Assembly: GCF_900108315.1 (NCBI RefSeq)
Contig: NZ_FNVB01000002.1
Location: 682,001-746,000, forward strand
Source: Saccharopolyspora kobensis
GTDB lineage: Bacteria; Actinomycetota; Actinomycetes; Mycobacteriales; Pseudonocardiaceae
DNA length: 64,000 nucleotides
Reading direction: 5' to 3'
Under the pieces are notes generated by a model. That model did no database searches and was not told where the DNA came from. It was given only the letters and a program-made list of their open reading frames with translations. Below are positions 51,842-61,153 of the stretch, one piece after another (the stretch's first letter is position 1; each line of letters begins with the position of its first letter). Made by a program: the position numbers and the translations under genes.

Positions 51842-53901
51842 TCGAGCCGGACGCGCACCTGCTCGCCCAGCTCGGCGAAACCCCGGGTCCGGCAGATCGT
51901 CGCGGCCTCCAGGAAGTGCTTCTGCGCCGCCTCGGAATCGCCCGCGGCGAACGCGTTGTCGCCGAGACCGACCAGCACCTGCGCCCGGTCGAAGTGGTGC
52001 CCGTGCGCGGTCATGTACTCCAGCGCGGCACCCAGGTCGGCCTTCGCGTCGGCGTAGCGCTGCTGCTCGGTGCGCCGGCGTCCCCGCCACATGCGGGTCT
52101 TCGCGGCGTTGTAGGGCTCGGAGGCGAATTCGGCGAGTGCCTGGTCGAGCAAGTGCTCACCGCGCTGGGCTTCGGCGACCGATCCCAGGTGCATCCGCGC
52201 GAGCGCCAATCGTCGCGGATCGGCCAGCCGGTCCGCCATTTCCAGGTTCCGCTCCAGCGCGGTGCGCGCACCGTGGCGGTCGCCCTGGTTCCGCAAGCTG
52301 ATCCCCAGCGATTCCACGGCGGTGGCCGCCAGGTCGTCCCGGGATATCGCGCGCGCCTTCTCCTCGCCTTCGGCGAACAGCTCGGCGGCCTTGTCCGATT
52401 CCCCGCGCGCCTGGAAGGCGAAGCCCCGCTGGATGAGCGCGAGCCCGGCGGCGAAGGTCAGCCCGCGATGACCTGCGACGTCGGCGGCGTACCCGTTGAT
52501 CACGTCCATGTCGTCGACGTGCTTGCCCTGCTCCTGGAACGGCCACAGCGCTACGGCAAGCTGGCACAGCTGCTCCGCGCCGGCCTCGTGCAGCCTCTTC
52601 GCGACAGCGCGCAGGTTGGCCCTTTCGGTGGCCAGCCACTCCCGTGCTCCGGCGACGTCGAGCGGCTCGGGCTCGAAGCCCGGCCACAGCGCTTCCAGCC
52701 ATCCCCGGTTCGGCCGAACCGCGTGCCCGGCGGCCAGGGCGCGGCGGACGTAGTACTCGGTGAAGCGGTCGCGCACAGCGGACTCGCCGAGTTCGCGGGC
52801 GTGTTCGCGGACCAGGCTGTAGGCGAAGTAGCGGTCCTCAGCGACCTCGCGGATCAGGTGCGCGGAGGTGAGCCGGTCCAGCACCTCCCGCACGTCGTCC
52901 TCGTCGCGCCCGACGGCCGCCGCCAACGCCGCCAAGCTCACCTCACCGGCGCCCGGGTGCTGCCCGAACGCCGCGTACAGCTGCCGCGCCTCCGCGTCGA
53001 GGCGCGCCACCGCGGTGTTGAACACGGCTTTGACCGACAGATCCGCATCGCGCGACAGCCGTCCCAGCAGCTGCCCTTCCTTCGACAGCTCGCGGACCAG
53101 CCGGGCCACCGGCCGCTCAGGGCTGCTGGCGAGTTCCGCGGCGGCCACGCACAGCGCGATCGTCTGCCCCTCGCACAGCTCGATCAGCCGGTCGACCTGA
53201 TCGGCTTCCCCGCTCAGGTCCTTCGCCCCGCCTACGATGCGGGACACCAGCAGCCGCGCGGCATCGTCGGTCAGCGGATCGAGCGGCACGAACTCCGCGC
53301 CCGCGCGAACCCGCAGCGCGCTCAACGACCGGGCCTCGGTCACCAGCACCGCCGAGTTCCCCTCGCCCGGCAGCAGCGGCACGACCTGAGCCGCGGTGAT
53401 CGCGTCGTCGATCACGACCACGACCTTCTTGCCGCTGCTCCACGACCGGAACAGGTTCGAGCGGGCGTCCAGACCGGCCGGGAGCTCCGCCGTCTTGTAG
53501 CCGACGGCGACCAGGAACTGGTGCAGCGCCTCGCTCACCAGCCCGGGCTCGTCCGTGCCCGCTGCCAGCCGGGCGTAGAACGCGCCGTCCGGGTAGTGGT
53601 CGCGGTGGTCGTGGACCCACTGGTAGGCGGTTTCGCTCTTCCCGCTGCCCGGCAGGCCTTGCACGACCACCAGTCCCGGTGGCCGCTCCCCGGAATCGGC
53701 GCCCGGCCGCAGGAACTCGCCGATCTCGGCGAGCTGCCGCTCGTTGTTGGTGAAGAACCGGCTCGGCAGCGGGACCTGCTTCGGCGGCGGGTTGGGCGAT
53801 TCGGGCGCGTGGAAGTGGACGTCGCCGTGGATGTCGCGCGCCTGCACGACGTTCTCCGCTTCGCCGTCGAAGCGGTTGTCGCCGCCGACGTCCTCGGTCA
53901 T
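51820..53901 (-). CDS. NB-ARC/TPR STAND ATPase
   Basis: A 693-residue signalling ATPase. The N-terminus has NVVQARDIHGDVHFH (17-31), a short motif found in front of many actinobacterial STAND and effector proteins. Walker A is QGLPGSGKSE (Lys88) and Walker B VVVVIDDA (160-167). The winged helix and arm follow, and residues from about 430 to the end are TPR-like helices (ALIQRGFAFQARGESDKAAELF). ATG 53901 follows AGGGG. The architecture fits sensors that trigger effectors. It converges on the phase-variable gene with a 22-base overlap. Confidence 0.9.
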   Translation of the reverse strand: MTEDVGGDNRFDGEAENVVQARDIHGDVHFHAPESPNPPPKQVPLPSRFFTNNERQLAEIGEFLRPGADSGERPPGLVVVQGLPGSGKSETAYQWVHDHRDHYPDGAFYARLAAGTDEPGLVSEALHQFLVAVGYKTAELPAGLDARSNLFRSWSSGKKVVVVIDDAITAAQVVPLLPGEGNSAVLVTEARSLSALRVRAGAEFVPLDPLTDDAARLLVSRIVGGAKDLSGEADQVDRLIELCEGQTIALCVAAAELASSPERPVARLVRELSKEGQLLGRLSRDADLSVKAVFNTAVARLDAEARQLYAAFGQHPGAGEVSLAALAAAVGRDEDDVREVLDRLTSAHLIREVAEDRYFAYSLVREHARELGESAVRDRFTEYYVRRALAAGHAVRPNRGWLEALWPGFEPEPLDVAGAREWLATERANLRAVAKRLHEAGAEQLCQLAVALWPFQEQGKHVDDMDVINGYAADVAGHRGLTFAAGLALIQRGFAFQARGESDKAAELFAEGEEKARAISRDDLAATAVESLGISLRNQGDRHGARTALERNLEMADRLADPRRLALARMHLGSVAEAQRGEHLLDQALAEFASEPYNAAKTRMWRGRRRTEQQRYADAKADLGAALEYMTAHGHHFDRAQVLVGLGDNAFAAGDSEAAQKHFLEAATICRTRGFAELGEQVRVRLDQSSKDS

Positions 53902-53992
53902 CGCCCGCCCCTCTCGCGCCGAAGATCACCAGCACCCAGCGTAACGCTTCGTGTCGGCCGGGATCCGGCAAGTCATCGAACTCGCCGGCGGC

Positions 53993-54748
53993 TCAGTCCT
54001 CGACGGCGGCGAGGAACCTCTCGATGCTCGTGACCAGCGCGATCGGCGTCTCGTCGATCGCGTAGTGCCCGGCGTTGGTGAGGGTTTCCAGCTCGCAGTT
54101 CGGGTAGTGCTGCTGGAAGGTCGCCTGCATGGTCGCCGCACCCAGCGCCGGGTCGTGCTCACCGACGATCACCTTCACCGGCACCGGGTTGCCCTGGATC
54201 TCGGCGTGGAAGTCGGCCTTCGCCCACGCCTCCAGGTAGTCGCCGAAGGCCCGCCGGTCGGAGTGCGCCAGGGAGTGGCGCACGGCCGCGTCCAGCCACA
54301 CGCCGGTGAGCCGGTTGCCGGTGGTCAGATCGAGGATGGCGCGGCGGTTGCCGGGTTCGGCCACCGCACCGGTGAACAGCTCCCAGGCCTGCTCGTCGAA
54401 CGGCACTCCGCTGGCCGGCACCGGCGAGATCCCGACCAGCGCGCGCACCCGCTCCGGCGCGTCGGCGAGCACGCGCTGCATCACCGCACCGCCCATCGAG
54501 TGGCCGATCATGGAGAACCGGTCGAAGCCCAGCTCGTCGGCGAGCGCCAGCACGTCCTGCGCGGCCTCGGCGAGGGTGTGCTCGCCGGGTTCGCCGATCC
54601 GCCTGCCGTAGCCGCGGTAGTCCGGGAAGACGTACCGGAACCGGCTGCCGTCCAGGTGCGGGTGCACCGGCCGCCAGGCGGCTCCCGACCCGAACCACCC
54701 GTGCAGCGCGATGACCGGGTGCTGACCACCACCGAGCTCTTCCGCCAC
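53993..54748 (-). CDS. alpha/beta hydrolase
   Basis: A 251-residue hydrolase. ALHGWFGSGAAW forms the oxyanion region, SMIGHSMGGAVM holds the nucleophilic Ser, VIVGEHDPALG the acid and LTNAGHYAIDE the catalytic His. GTG 54748 follows GGGAGG at seven bases. The upstream frame to 54871 is low-complexity and rejected. Likely esterase or lactonase activity; the substrate is unknown. Confidence 0.9.
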   Translation of the reverse strand: MAEELGGGQHPVIALHGWFGSGAAWRPVHPHLDGSRFRYVFPDYRGYGRRIGEPGEHTLAEAAQDVLALADELGFDRFSMIGHSMGGAVMQRVLADAPERVRALVGISPVPASGVPFDEQAWELFTGAVAEPGNRRAILDLTTGNRLTGVWLDAAVRHSLAHSDRRAFGDYLEAWAKADFHAEIQGNPVPVKVIVGEHDPALGAATMQATFQQHYPNCELETLTNAGHYAIDETPIALVTSIERFLAAVED

Positions 54749-54965
54749 GAAGCACCTCCCAGATCGACTGGCGCTCCAGCATGGCCCACCTGCCGACCGG
54801 GCGCACCCGCCTGGATCCAGCACCACCTGATCAGCCGCCCTTGCCCGGCCCTGTCGTGCCCCGGCGTACATTTGTCAAGTGCGCGCCGACCGTTCGCGCA
54901 CCTCGTTCGGCACGACGTTCGGCGTTCCGGTCCGGCCGGCACGCAGCACCTAGAAGGTTGATCGT

Positions 54966-56525
54966 TTGGCTTCCCCCACGACTCGTCCGCAGCGCACCGC
55001 CCGGCCGGATCGCAGCAGAACCAGAGGTCGATCAGCCTGGCCGCTGCGCGTGCTGGCGGCCGTCGCGGCCGGGTTCGTGCTCTACGCCGGATCGCCGCCC
55101 CGGGAGCTGTGGTGGCTGGCGCCGATCGCGTTCGCGCTGTTCGCCGCGGTGGTCCGGCACCGCGGCGCGCGTGCCGGGTTCGGCTACGGCCTGCTGTTCG
55201 GCTTCTCGTTCCTGATGCCGCTGCTGGGCTGGCTGCAGGACTTCCTCGGCGCCGACTTCGGCCCGTGGCCGTGGCTGGGCGTGGCAGCGGTCGAGGCGCT
55301 GTTCGTGGGCCTCGCCGGCGCCGGGATGGCGCGGGTGAGCAGGCTGCCCGGCGGGCCGGTGTGGATGGCCGCGGTGTTCGTCGCCTTCGAGGTGCTGCGC
55401 TCCAGCGTGCCCTTCGGCGGCTTCCCATGGGGCCGGCTGGCCTTCACCCAGGACACCGGGATGCTCCTGCCGCTGGCCGCGCTCGGCGGCAGCGCGCTGG
55501 TCTCCTTCGTCGTCGCGCTGATCGGCGGCGGCCTCGCGGAACTGGCCTTCCGGCTGCGCGCGCGCCGCAACTGGGCCGCTCCGCTGGCCGTCGTCCTGGT
55601 GCCGGTCGTCGGTGGCGCGGTGATGTCGCCGTTCATCGGCACCGACGCCGAGGCCGGGACCGCGCGGGTCGCGATCGTGCAGGGCAACGCGCCCAACATC
55701 GGACTCGGGCTGCTCTACGAGGACGGCACGCTGAAGGCCAACCACATCGCGGCCGCGAAGAAGCTGGTCGCCGACGTGCAGGCGGGGCGGATGCCGCAGC
55801 CGGACTTCGTCGTGCTGCCCGAGCAGGTCGGCAGCTGGGGGCCGACCCGGACCGACCCGGAGCTCTCGGCCATCGCCGCGCAGCTCGGCGTGCCGCTGGT
55901 GGTGGGCGGTCTCGGCAAGGACGCCGACGGCTCGCTGCGCAACCAGATCGTCCAGTGGGACCCGGCCACCGGCGCGGGCGACCGCTACGTCAAGCAGCAC
56001 CTGGTGCCGTTCTCCGAGACGATCCCGATGCGCTCGGTGGCGCGCCAGGTCAGCCCGTTCGTGGACCGCTTCCCGCAGGACATGGTTCCCGACGACCAGC
56101 CGGGACTGCTCAACGTCGGCGGCATCCGGGTGGGCGTGGGCATCTGCTACGACGTCGCCTACGACGACGTGTACACCGGCGCGGTGCAGCGGGGCGCGAC
56201 GGTGCTGGCGCTGCCCACCAACAACGCCTGGTACGGCTACTCCGAGATGAGCTACCAGCAGCTGGCGATGGCCCGGCTGCGCGCGGTCGAGCACGGGCGC
56301 GCCGTCGTGGTGGCCTCGACCAGCGGCGTGAGCGCCGTGGTGCGGCCCGACGGGTCCGTCAGCGAGCAGACCGAGCAGTTCACCGCGCAGAATCTGATCG
56401 CCGAGGTGCCGCTGCGCTCGACGCTGACGGTGGCCACCCAGCTCGGATCCGCGACGACGTGGGCGCTGGTGGCGCTGGCGGTGGGCGCGCTGGTGGCCAC
56501 CTGGTGGCGGCCCCGCCGCGGCTGA
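54966..56525 (+). CDS. lnt: apolipoprotein N-acyltransferase
   Basis: A 519-residue protein with six to seven N-terminal membrane helices and a periplasm-type nitrilase domain. [13 protein letters not shown] gives the catalytic Glu, [12 protein letters not shown] the Lys and [12 protein letters not shown] the Cys. It transfers a third acyl chain to the N-terminal cysteine of lipoproteins. The TTG start at 54966 has no strong ribosome site. The ppm gene follows by 68 bases; in mycobacteria these two functions are fused or interacting in one protein (Ppm1), so co-location supports both calls. Confidence 0.93.
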   Translation: MASPTTRPQRTARPDRSRTRGRSAWPLRVLAAVAAGFVLYAGSPPRELWWLAPIAFALFAAVVRHRGARAGFGYGLLFGFSFLMPLLGWLQDFLGADFGPWPWLGVAAVEALFVGLAGAGMARVSRLPGGPVWMAAVFVAFEVLRSSVPFGGFPWGRLAFTQDTGMLLPLAALGGSALVSFVVALIGGGLAELAFRLRARRNWAAPLAVVLVPVVGGAVMSPFIGTDAEAGTARVAIVQGNAPNIGLGLLYEDGTLKANHIAAAKKLVADVQAGRMPQPDFVVLPEQVGSWGPTRTDPELSAIAAQLGVPLVVGGLGKDADGSLRNQIVQWDPATGAGDRYVKQHLVPFSETIPMRSVARQVSPFVDRFPQDMVPDDQPGLLNVGGIRVGVGICYDVAYDDVYTGAVQRGATVLALPTNNAWYGYSEMSYQQLAMARLRAVEHGRAVVVASTSGVSAVVRPDGSVSEQTEQFTAQNLIAEVPLRSTLTVATQLGSATTWALVALAVGALVATWWRPRRG

Positions 56526-56593
56526 GCCCGCCGCCGAGACAACACCCGACCGAAACGCACGGCCGGTCCGCGCGACCGGCTAGGAGGACATGG

Positions 56594-57367
56594 ATGTCGA
56601 CCCGGCCAAGCCCCGACGCGGTGCTGGTGGTGATCCCGACCTACAACGAGCGGGACAACCTGGAACCGATCGTGCGCCGGCTGTCCGCCGCGTTGCCCGC
56701 GGCGCACGTGCTGGTCGTCGACGACGGCAGCCCGGACGGCACCGGTGAGATCGCCGACCGGCTGGCCGCCGAGGACGAGCGGGTGCACGTGCTGCACCGC
56801 ACCGAGAAGGCCGGGCTGGGCGCGGCCTACGTGGCCGGGTTCGACTGGGCGCTGGCCCGCGACTACGCCGCGATCATCGAGATGGACGCGGACGGCTCGC
56901 ACGCGCCGGAGGACCTGCCCCGGCTGATCGGCATGCTCGGTCCGGACGGCACCGGGGCCGACGTGGTGCTGGGCTCCCGCTACGTGACCGGCGGGCGGAC
57001 GGTGAACTGGCCCTGGTACCGGGCGTTGCTCTCCCGCGGCGCGAACACCTACTCGAAGCTGGCGCTGGGCGTGTCCATCAACGACATCACCTCCGGCTTC
57101 CGGGTGTACCGGCGCGAGGTGCTGGAGACGGTCCGGCTGCACGACGTCGCCTCGCAGGGCTACTGCTTCCAGGTGGACCTGGCGTGGCGCGCGGTGGAGG
57201 CGGGCTTCGTGGTGGTGGAAGTGCCGATCACCTTCGTGGAGCGCGAAGCGGGCACGTCCAAGATGGATGCCGAAGTGGTCCGCGAAGCCCTGGTGCGGGT
57301 GACCAAGTGGGGCCTGCGCCGCCGGGCCCACCAGGCAGCGGGAGTCCTGCGCGCCCTCCGCCGCTGA
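56594..57367 (+). CDS. ppm1: polyprenol monophosphomannose synthase
   Basis: A 257-residue family 2 glycosyltransferase. [12 protein letters not shown] and [13 protein letters not shown] form the GDP-mannose site, [13 protein letters not shown] carries the metal-binding DAD, and [14 protein letters not shown] and [11 protein letters not shown] are DPM1-type motifs. It moves mannose from GDP-mannose to polyprenyl phosphate for lipoglycans and protein O-mannosylation. There is no membrane domain of its own, so it likely pairs with Lnt upstream. AGGAGG precedes ATG 56594. Confidence 0.95.
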   Translation: MSTRPSPDAVLVVIPTYNERDNLEPIVRRLSAALPAAHVLVVDDGSPDGTGEIADRLAAEDERVHVLHRTEKAGLGAAYVAGFDWALARDYAAIIEMDADGSHAPEDLPRLIGMLGPDGTGADVVLGSRYVTGGRTVNWPWYRALLSRGANTYSKLALGVSINDITSGFRVYRREVLETVRLHDVASQGYCFQVDLAWRAVEAGFVVVEVPITFVEREAGTSKMDAEVVREALVRVTKWGLRRRAHQAAGVLRALRR

Positions 57368-57387
57368 CCGCACGGCTCGGCAAGCAC

Positions 57388-57426
57388 GGCAAAGCGCCTG
57401 GGAGACGGAGTCCCAGGCGCTTTGCC
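57388..57426. terminator. strong bidirectional terminator
   Basis: A perfect 16-bp stem (57388-57403 with 57411-57426), a 7-base loop and GCTTTT nearby lie between the convergent ppm and rbpA genes. Confidence 0.9.
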
Positions 57427-57443
57427 GTCGTGCTTTTCCGGGG

Positions 57444-57782
57444 TCAGCGGCCTCGGCGCGCCCGCAGCAGGTCCAGCCGCTCGGTGAGCAGCTCTTCGAG
57501 CTCCGGGATGGTGCGTCGCTCCAGGAGCATGTCCCAGTGGGTGCGCGGCGGCTTGGCCTTCTTCTGCTCCGGCTCGTTGCCGTCGATGATCTTCGACTCG
57601 GTGCCGTGCAGGCGGCACTCCCAAGTCGGCGGCACCTCGGCGTCGTCGGAGAACGGCACCTCGAACTCGTGGCTCTTGGGGCAGGCGTAGCGCACCGTCC
57701 GGCGCGGTGCGAGGTCGTGGTTGCGATCGGTCTCGTAGCTCACTGCTCCGAGCCGGCTGCCACGCAGAACGCGGTCGGCCAT
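57444..57782 (-). CDS. rbpA: RNA polymerase-binding protein RbpA
   Basis: A 112-residue protein with the full RbpA layout. The N-terminal tail MADRVLRGSRLGAVSYETDR is followed by the core domain (VRYACPKSHEFEVPFSDDAEVPPTWEC with its zinc-type cysteines) and by the basic linker and sigma-interacting helix THWDMLLERRTIPELEELL. It binds RNA polymerase and the principal sigma factor and stabilises open complexes. ATG 57782 follows AAAGGAA. A SigR-like promoter lies about 60 bases upstream. Confidence 0.97.
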   Translation of the reverse strand: MADRVLRGSRLGAVSYETDRNHDLAPRRTVRYACPKSHEFEVPFSDDAEVPPTWECRLHGTESKIIDGNEPEQKKAKPPRTHWDMLLERRTIPELEELLTERLDLLRARRGR

Positions 57783-57840
57783 GACGGTTCCTTTCACTTC
57801 GGCCCGGGGCCGAGCCCGGGCGGTTGTGCTCACCGTGTGC

Positions 57841-57867
57841 AACGACGGGAGTCCCGCCGTCTGTTCC
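57841..57867 (-). promoter_or_regulatory. SigR-like promoter of rbpA
   Basis: On the minus strand GGAAC (57867-57863) and GTT (57843-57841) are 19 bases apart, close to the GGAAT-N18/19-GTT form of thiol-stress SigR promoters. rbpA is a known SigR target in Streptomyces. The transcript would start near 57835. Confidence 0.55.
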
Positions 57868-58350
57868 CGGTGTCATGCTTCTGGTTGCCGTCGGTGACGT
57901 TGTTCACCCGTCAACGACAGCCTTCTCCCTAGAGATGCAGTCGGTCCGCGTTCGTGACGCGTTATCCCACTGGCAATCTATAGGTGCGTTCGAACGGGTG
58001 ATAGTGCCAGATGTTGAGCCACTCTGGCTAAACCACATCCAGGGAAAACGTCGAGAGTGGGACATAGATCACGCCACGGACGGAGCAGGGCCTCGGAAAA
58101 GAAGTAACGGATTGTAGCTGCACTTCGTTCCCCGCTTTCACGACGCAGCGTACCGGCATATACCGAACACGCCGTGCGACCCGAACTCCCCCATCACCAG
58201 CTTGGAGCAATGGCACCGGGACGGCAGAGCGGATGCGGAGCGTCACCCGACGGGTGCGCTCCGCAGTGTGACCCACCGTCCTTCCCCCGAGCTCGTCGGT
58301 GCTTGCGCTGCTCAGGGGTCGTTCAGCGGACGGCCTCGCCGACAGCGCTC
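57868..58350. other. non-coding region upstream of rbpA
   Basis: No frame looks coding; 57824-58117 is open but lacks a ribosome site and family signal. Bases 57950-58130 are AT-richer than the surroundings. No tRNA, clear hairpin or repeat was recognised. It may hold extra rbpA promoters and the end of the transporter transcript. Confidence 0.4.
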
Positions 58351-59769
58351 TCAGAGCACCTTCGGCGCGGGGTTGCCCACTGCCTCGATGGCCCGCCGCA
58401 CCGGCACCAGCGCCACCAGCAGCAGACCGACGGCGAAGAAGAGCACCAGCGAGATGATGGCCAGCCGGAACGATCCGGTGGCCTGCCCGACGCCTGCGAA
58501 CACCAGTGGCCCCAGCCACGAGGTGGAGCGCTCCCCGATCTCGTACAGCGAGAAGTACTCCGCCTCCCGGCCGGGCGGCACCATCTGGCTGAACAACGAA
58601 CGGGACAGCGCGTTCGTTCCGCCGAGCACCAGGCCGATGCCCACCGCCAGGCCGTAGAACTGCATCTCCTGACCCGCCTGCACGAAGTAAGCGGTGACGA
58701 CCACGACCAGCCAGATCGACAGGCTGATCAGGATCGTCTTCTTGGCGCCGATGTACTTGGCCAGCAGGCCGTGCAGCATGCCGCCGATGAAGGCGATGAA
58801 CTGCACGATCAGCACGGTGACGATCAGCGCGTCCTGGGGCAGCTTCAGCTCCAGGTTGCCGTACTGCGGCGCGACCTGGACGACGGTGGCGATGCCGTCG
58901 GTGAAGATCCAGTAGGCACCCAGGAACGCCAGGGTCAGCGGGAAGTGCTTGGCCTCGCGCAGCGTGCTCTTCAGCTGCTTGAAGCCCTCCATGACGGTCG
59001 TCGTCGGGCGGGGCGCGGCGGCCTGCTCGCCCTCCGGAGCGCGGCGCCGGGGCAGCGCCGCCAGCGGCAGCAGCGTGAACGCCGCCCACCACACGCCCGA
59101 GGACAGGAATATGACCCGCACGGCGGCGTCGGAGTCCATGCCGATCGAGTCGTGGAAGAGGTAGATCACCAGGTGCAGGGCCAGCGCGACGCCGGCGCCC
59201 AAGTAGCCGAAGGCCCAGCCCTTGGTGGAGACCATGTCCCGCTCATCGGCGTCGGCGATCTCCGGCAGGAACGAGTAGTAGACCACCACCGAGGCGCCGA
59301 AGCAGATGTTGGCGAGGATGAACAGCACCACGCCCAGCTGCCAGTTCTGCCCGCCGACCAGCGCCAGCAGCGCGGTGGTCGCGGCGCCGCCGAAGGCCAG
59401 CACGGCCAGCATCAGCCGCTTGTTGCTGGAGCGGTCGGCGATGGCCCCGGTGATCGGCAGCACCAGCACCTGCACGACGGTGGCCACCGACAGCAGGTAC
59501 CCCCACAGCGATCCCGCCGGGAAGCTGAGACCGAAGACCGAGATGTCGCAGTCCACCAGCGCGTTGCCGCCGGGGCACGGGTTCAGGCCGTTGCGCTCGG
59601 TGTCCGCCTCGGCCGCCGAGGTGGCCACCGCGGTGAGGTAGAGCGACAGGAAGACCGTCGACACCGAGGTCGGGAACACCGAGTTGGCCCAGTCGTACCA
59701 GCACCAACCACGCTGCTCCCGGCGCCGCTGCGCGGCGTCCGGTGCCACGTCGCTGCCCATCACGCTCAT
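58351..59769 (-). CDS. UMF1-type MFS transporter (Atg22-like)
   Basis: A 472-residue protein with about 12 helices. WCWYDWANSVFPTSVSTVF near the N-terminus is the signature of the UMF1/Atg22 group. TGAIADRSSNKRLML is loop 2-3, and YFSLYEIGERSTSWLGPLVF is the conserved late motif. ATG 59769 follows GGAGG; ATG 59760 is possible. Yeast Atg22 exports amino acids from the vacuole; the bacterial substrate is unknown. Confidence 0.9.
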   Translation of the reverse strand: MSVMGSDVAPDAAQRRREQRGWCWYDWANSVFPTSVSTVFLSLYLTAVATSAAEADTERNGLNPCPGGNALVDCDISVFGLSFPAGSLWGYLLSVATVVQVLVLPITGAIADRSSNKRLMLAVLAFGGAATTALLALVGGQNWQLGVVLFILANICFGASVVVYYSFLPEIADADERDMVSTKGWAFGYLGAGVALALHLVIYLFHDSIGMDSDAAVRVIFLSSGVWWAAFTLLPLAALPRRRAPEGEQAAAPRPTTTVMEGFKQLKSTLREAKHFPLTLAFLGAYWIFTDGIATVVQVAPQYGNLELKLPQDALIVTVLIVQFIAFIGGMLHGLLAKYIGAKKTILISLSIWLVVVVTAYFVQAGQEMQFYGLAVGIGLVLGGTNALSRSLFSQMVPPGREAEYFSLYEIGERSTSWLGPLVFAGVGQATGSFRLAIISLVLFFAVGLLLVALVPVRRAIEAVGNPAPKVL

Positions 59770-59874
59770 CCGTTCGGTCCTCCGAAGCCAATGTCACTCG
59801 ATTGGGGGTAACCGGACCTTACTGGCTCGATCGAACACGGTGGAGGCCCGAGCGCGGACATTGCGTAGTTGTAC

Positions 59875-60663
59875 TCACCCGCTCACCTCCGAGTGCGGCT
59901 CGCCGAAGCGCTCGCGCAGCACCTGGTTCAACAGGTCGGGCCGGTCGGTGACCAGCCCGTCCACCCCGGCGTCGAGCAGCTGCCGCATCTCCGCGGGGTC
60001 GTCGACGGTCCAGACGTGCACCTCGATCCCCCAGCGGTGCGCCTGCCGGATGAACCGGCGGTCGATCACGCGCACCGCGCCGAACCCCTGCGGCACCTGC
60101 GCCGCACCTCCCGCGACCAGCGAGCGCAGCGGCCAGCCGCCCCACCGCGAACCGAGCCACAGCAACCCGGCCGACCGCTTCCCGGTCGAGGTCAGCAGCT
60201 CGGGTCCGGCGGCGCGCCGCAACCGGGCCAGCCGCTGCTCGACGAAGGAGGCCAAGCACACCCGGTCCCAGGCCTTGTGCGCGCGCAGCGTCCGCAGGAC
60301 CGGCTCCACCGCCGAGTCCTCCTTGACGTCGATGTTGAAGAAGGTCTCCGGCAGCTCCTCCAGCGCCTCGTCCAGCGAGCACACCGGTTCCCGGCCACCG
60401 ATCCGCGCGGTGCGCACGGCCGACCACGGCAGCCGCCGGATGGTGCCGCGACCGTCGGTCGTGCGATCCAGCGTCGGATCGTGGTTGACCACCACCACGC
60501 CGTCGGCCGTGGCGTGCACGTCGGTCTCGATGTAGCGGAAGCCTTCCTCGGCGGCGCGCCGGAACGCGCTCAGCGAGTTCTCCAGGTCGTGCAGCTCCCC
60601 GAGGTGCCACCCACGGTGAGCGAAGGCGCGGGGTCGGGGGCCGAGCAGGAAAGGATGCGTCAC
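59875..60663 (-). CDS. glycerophosphodiester phosphodiesterase
   Basis: A 262-residue GDPD TIM barrel. AFAHRGWHLGELHDLENSL carries the first catalytic His and Arg. RYIETDVHATADGVVVVNHDPTLDRTTDG gives the metal-binding Glu and Asp and the second His. EVHVWTVDDPAEMRQLLDAGVDGLVTDRPD is the C-terminal family block. GTG 60663 is preferred; TTG 60672 is in frame. With no signal peptide, it releases glycerol-3-phosphate from deacylated lipids in the cytoplasm. Confidence 0.92.
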   Translation of the reverse strand: MTHPFLLGPRPRAFAHRGWHLGELHDLENSLSAFRRAAEEGFRYIETDVHATADGVVVVNHDPTLDRTTDGRGTIRRLPWSAVRTARIGGREPVCSLDEALEELPETFFNIDVKEDSAVEPVLRTLRAHKAWDRVCLASFVEQRLARLRRAAGPELLTSTGKRSAGLLWLGSRWGGWPLRSLVAGGAAQVPQGFGAVRVIDRRFIRQAHRWGIEVHVWTVDDPAEMRQLLDAGVDGLVTDRPDLLNQVLRERFGEPHSEVSG

Positions 60664-60732
60664 ACCGGACAACTCTGCCCGATCGGCGTGCCTGCATCGC
60701 GCAGGCGGGGCCCTTGACTAACGTGATCGATC

Positions 60733-61086
60733 GTGGATATCTCTGACCAGCCCTCCCGGCGCCAGCGGCAGATCCGGCATTGCGCCTGGTGCGGGCGCCG
60801 CGTTCCGGAGGCCGGCCGCCAGGGGCGTCCACGCCTGTACTGCGCCCAGTCCTGCCGCCAGCGCGCCTACGAGCGCCGCACCGCGGTGCAGCGCGGCGGG
60901 CTGCCGGAGGACGCGGTGGTGCTCTCCGCCGCGGAGCTGGCGGACCTGCAGGACCGGCTGTTCCAGCTGCGCTGCGCCGCCGAGGACGTGGTCACCGCGG
61001 TCGACGACACCGCCGACCGCGGTGAGCTGCGCAAGCTCGCCGCGCAGGTGGTGGACGTGGCCGTGGAGCTGGAACGGCTGCGGTGA
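60733..61086 (+). CDS. zinc-ribbon hypothetical protein
   Basis: A 117-residue protein with a four-cysteine zinc knuckle (HCAWCGRRVPEAG, LYCAQSCRQRAYERR), then a helical tail predicted as coiled coil (LADLQDRLFQLRCAAEDVV). TAACGT (60719-60724) lies eight bases before GTG 60733, so the mRNA may be leaderless. The basic knuckle suggests nucleic-acid binding. Family otherwise unknown. Confidence 0.75.
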   Translation: MDISDQPSRRQRQIRHCAWCGRRVPEAGRQGRPRLYCAQSCRQRAYERRTAVQRGGLPEDAVVLSAAELADLQDRLFQLRCAAEDVVTAVDDTADRGELRKLAAQVVDVAVELERLR

Positions 61087-61153
61087 GGGCGAACGGAGGA
61101 TTGTGCGGGGCTCGGGAGGTGACCAGGATGGGTTGGTCCCCAGCGGTGACGAG

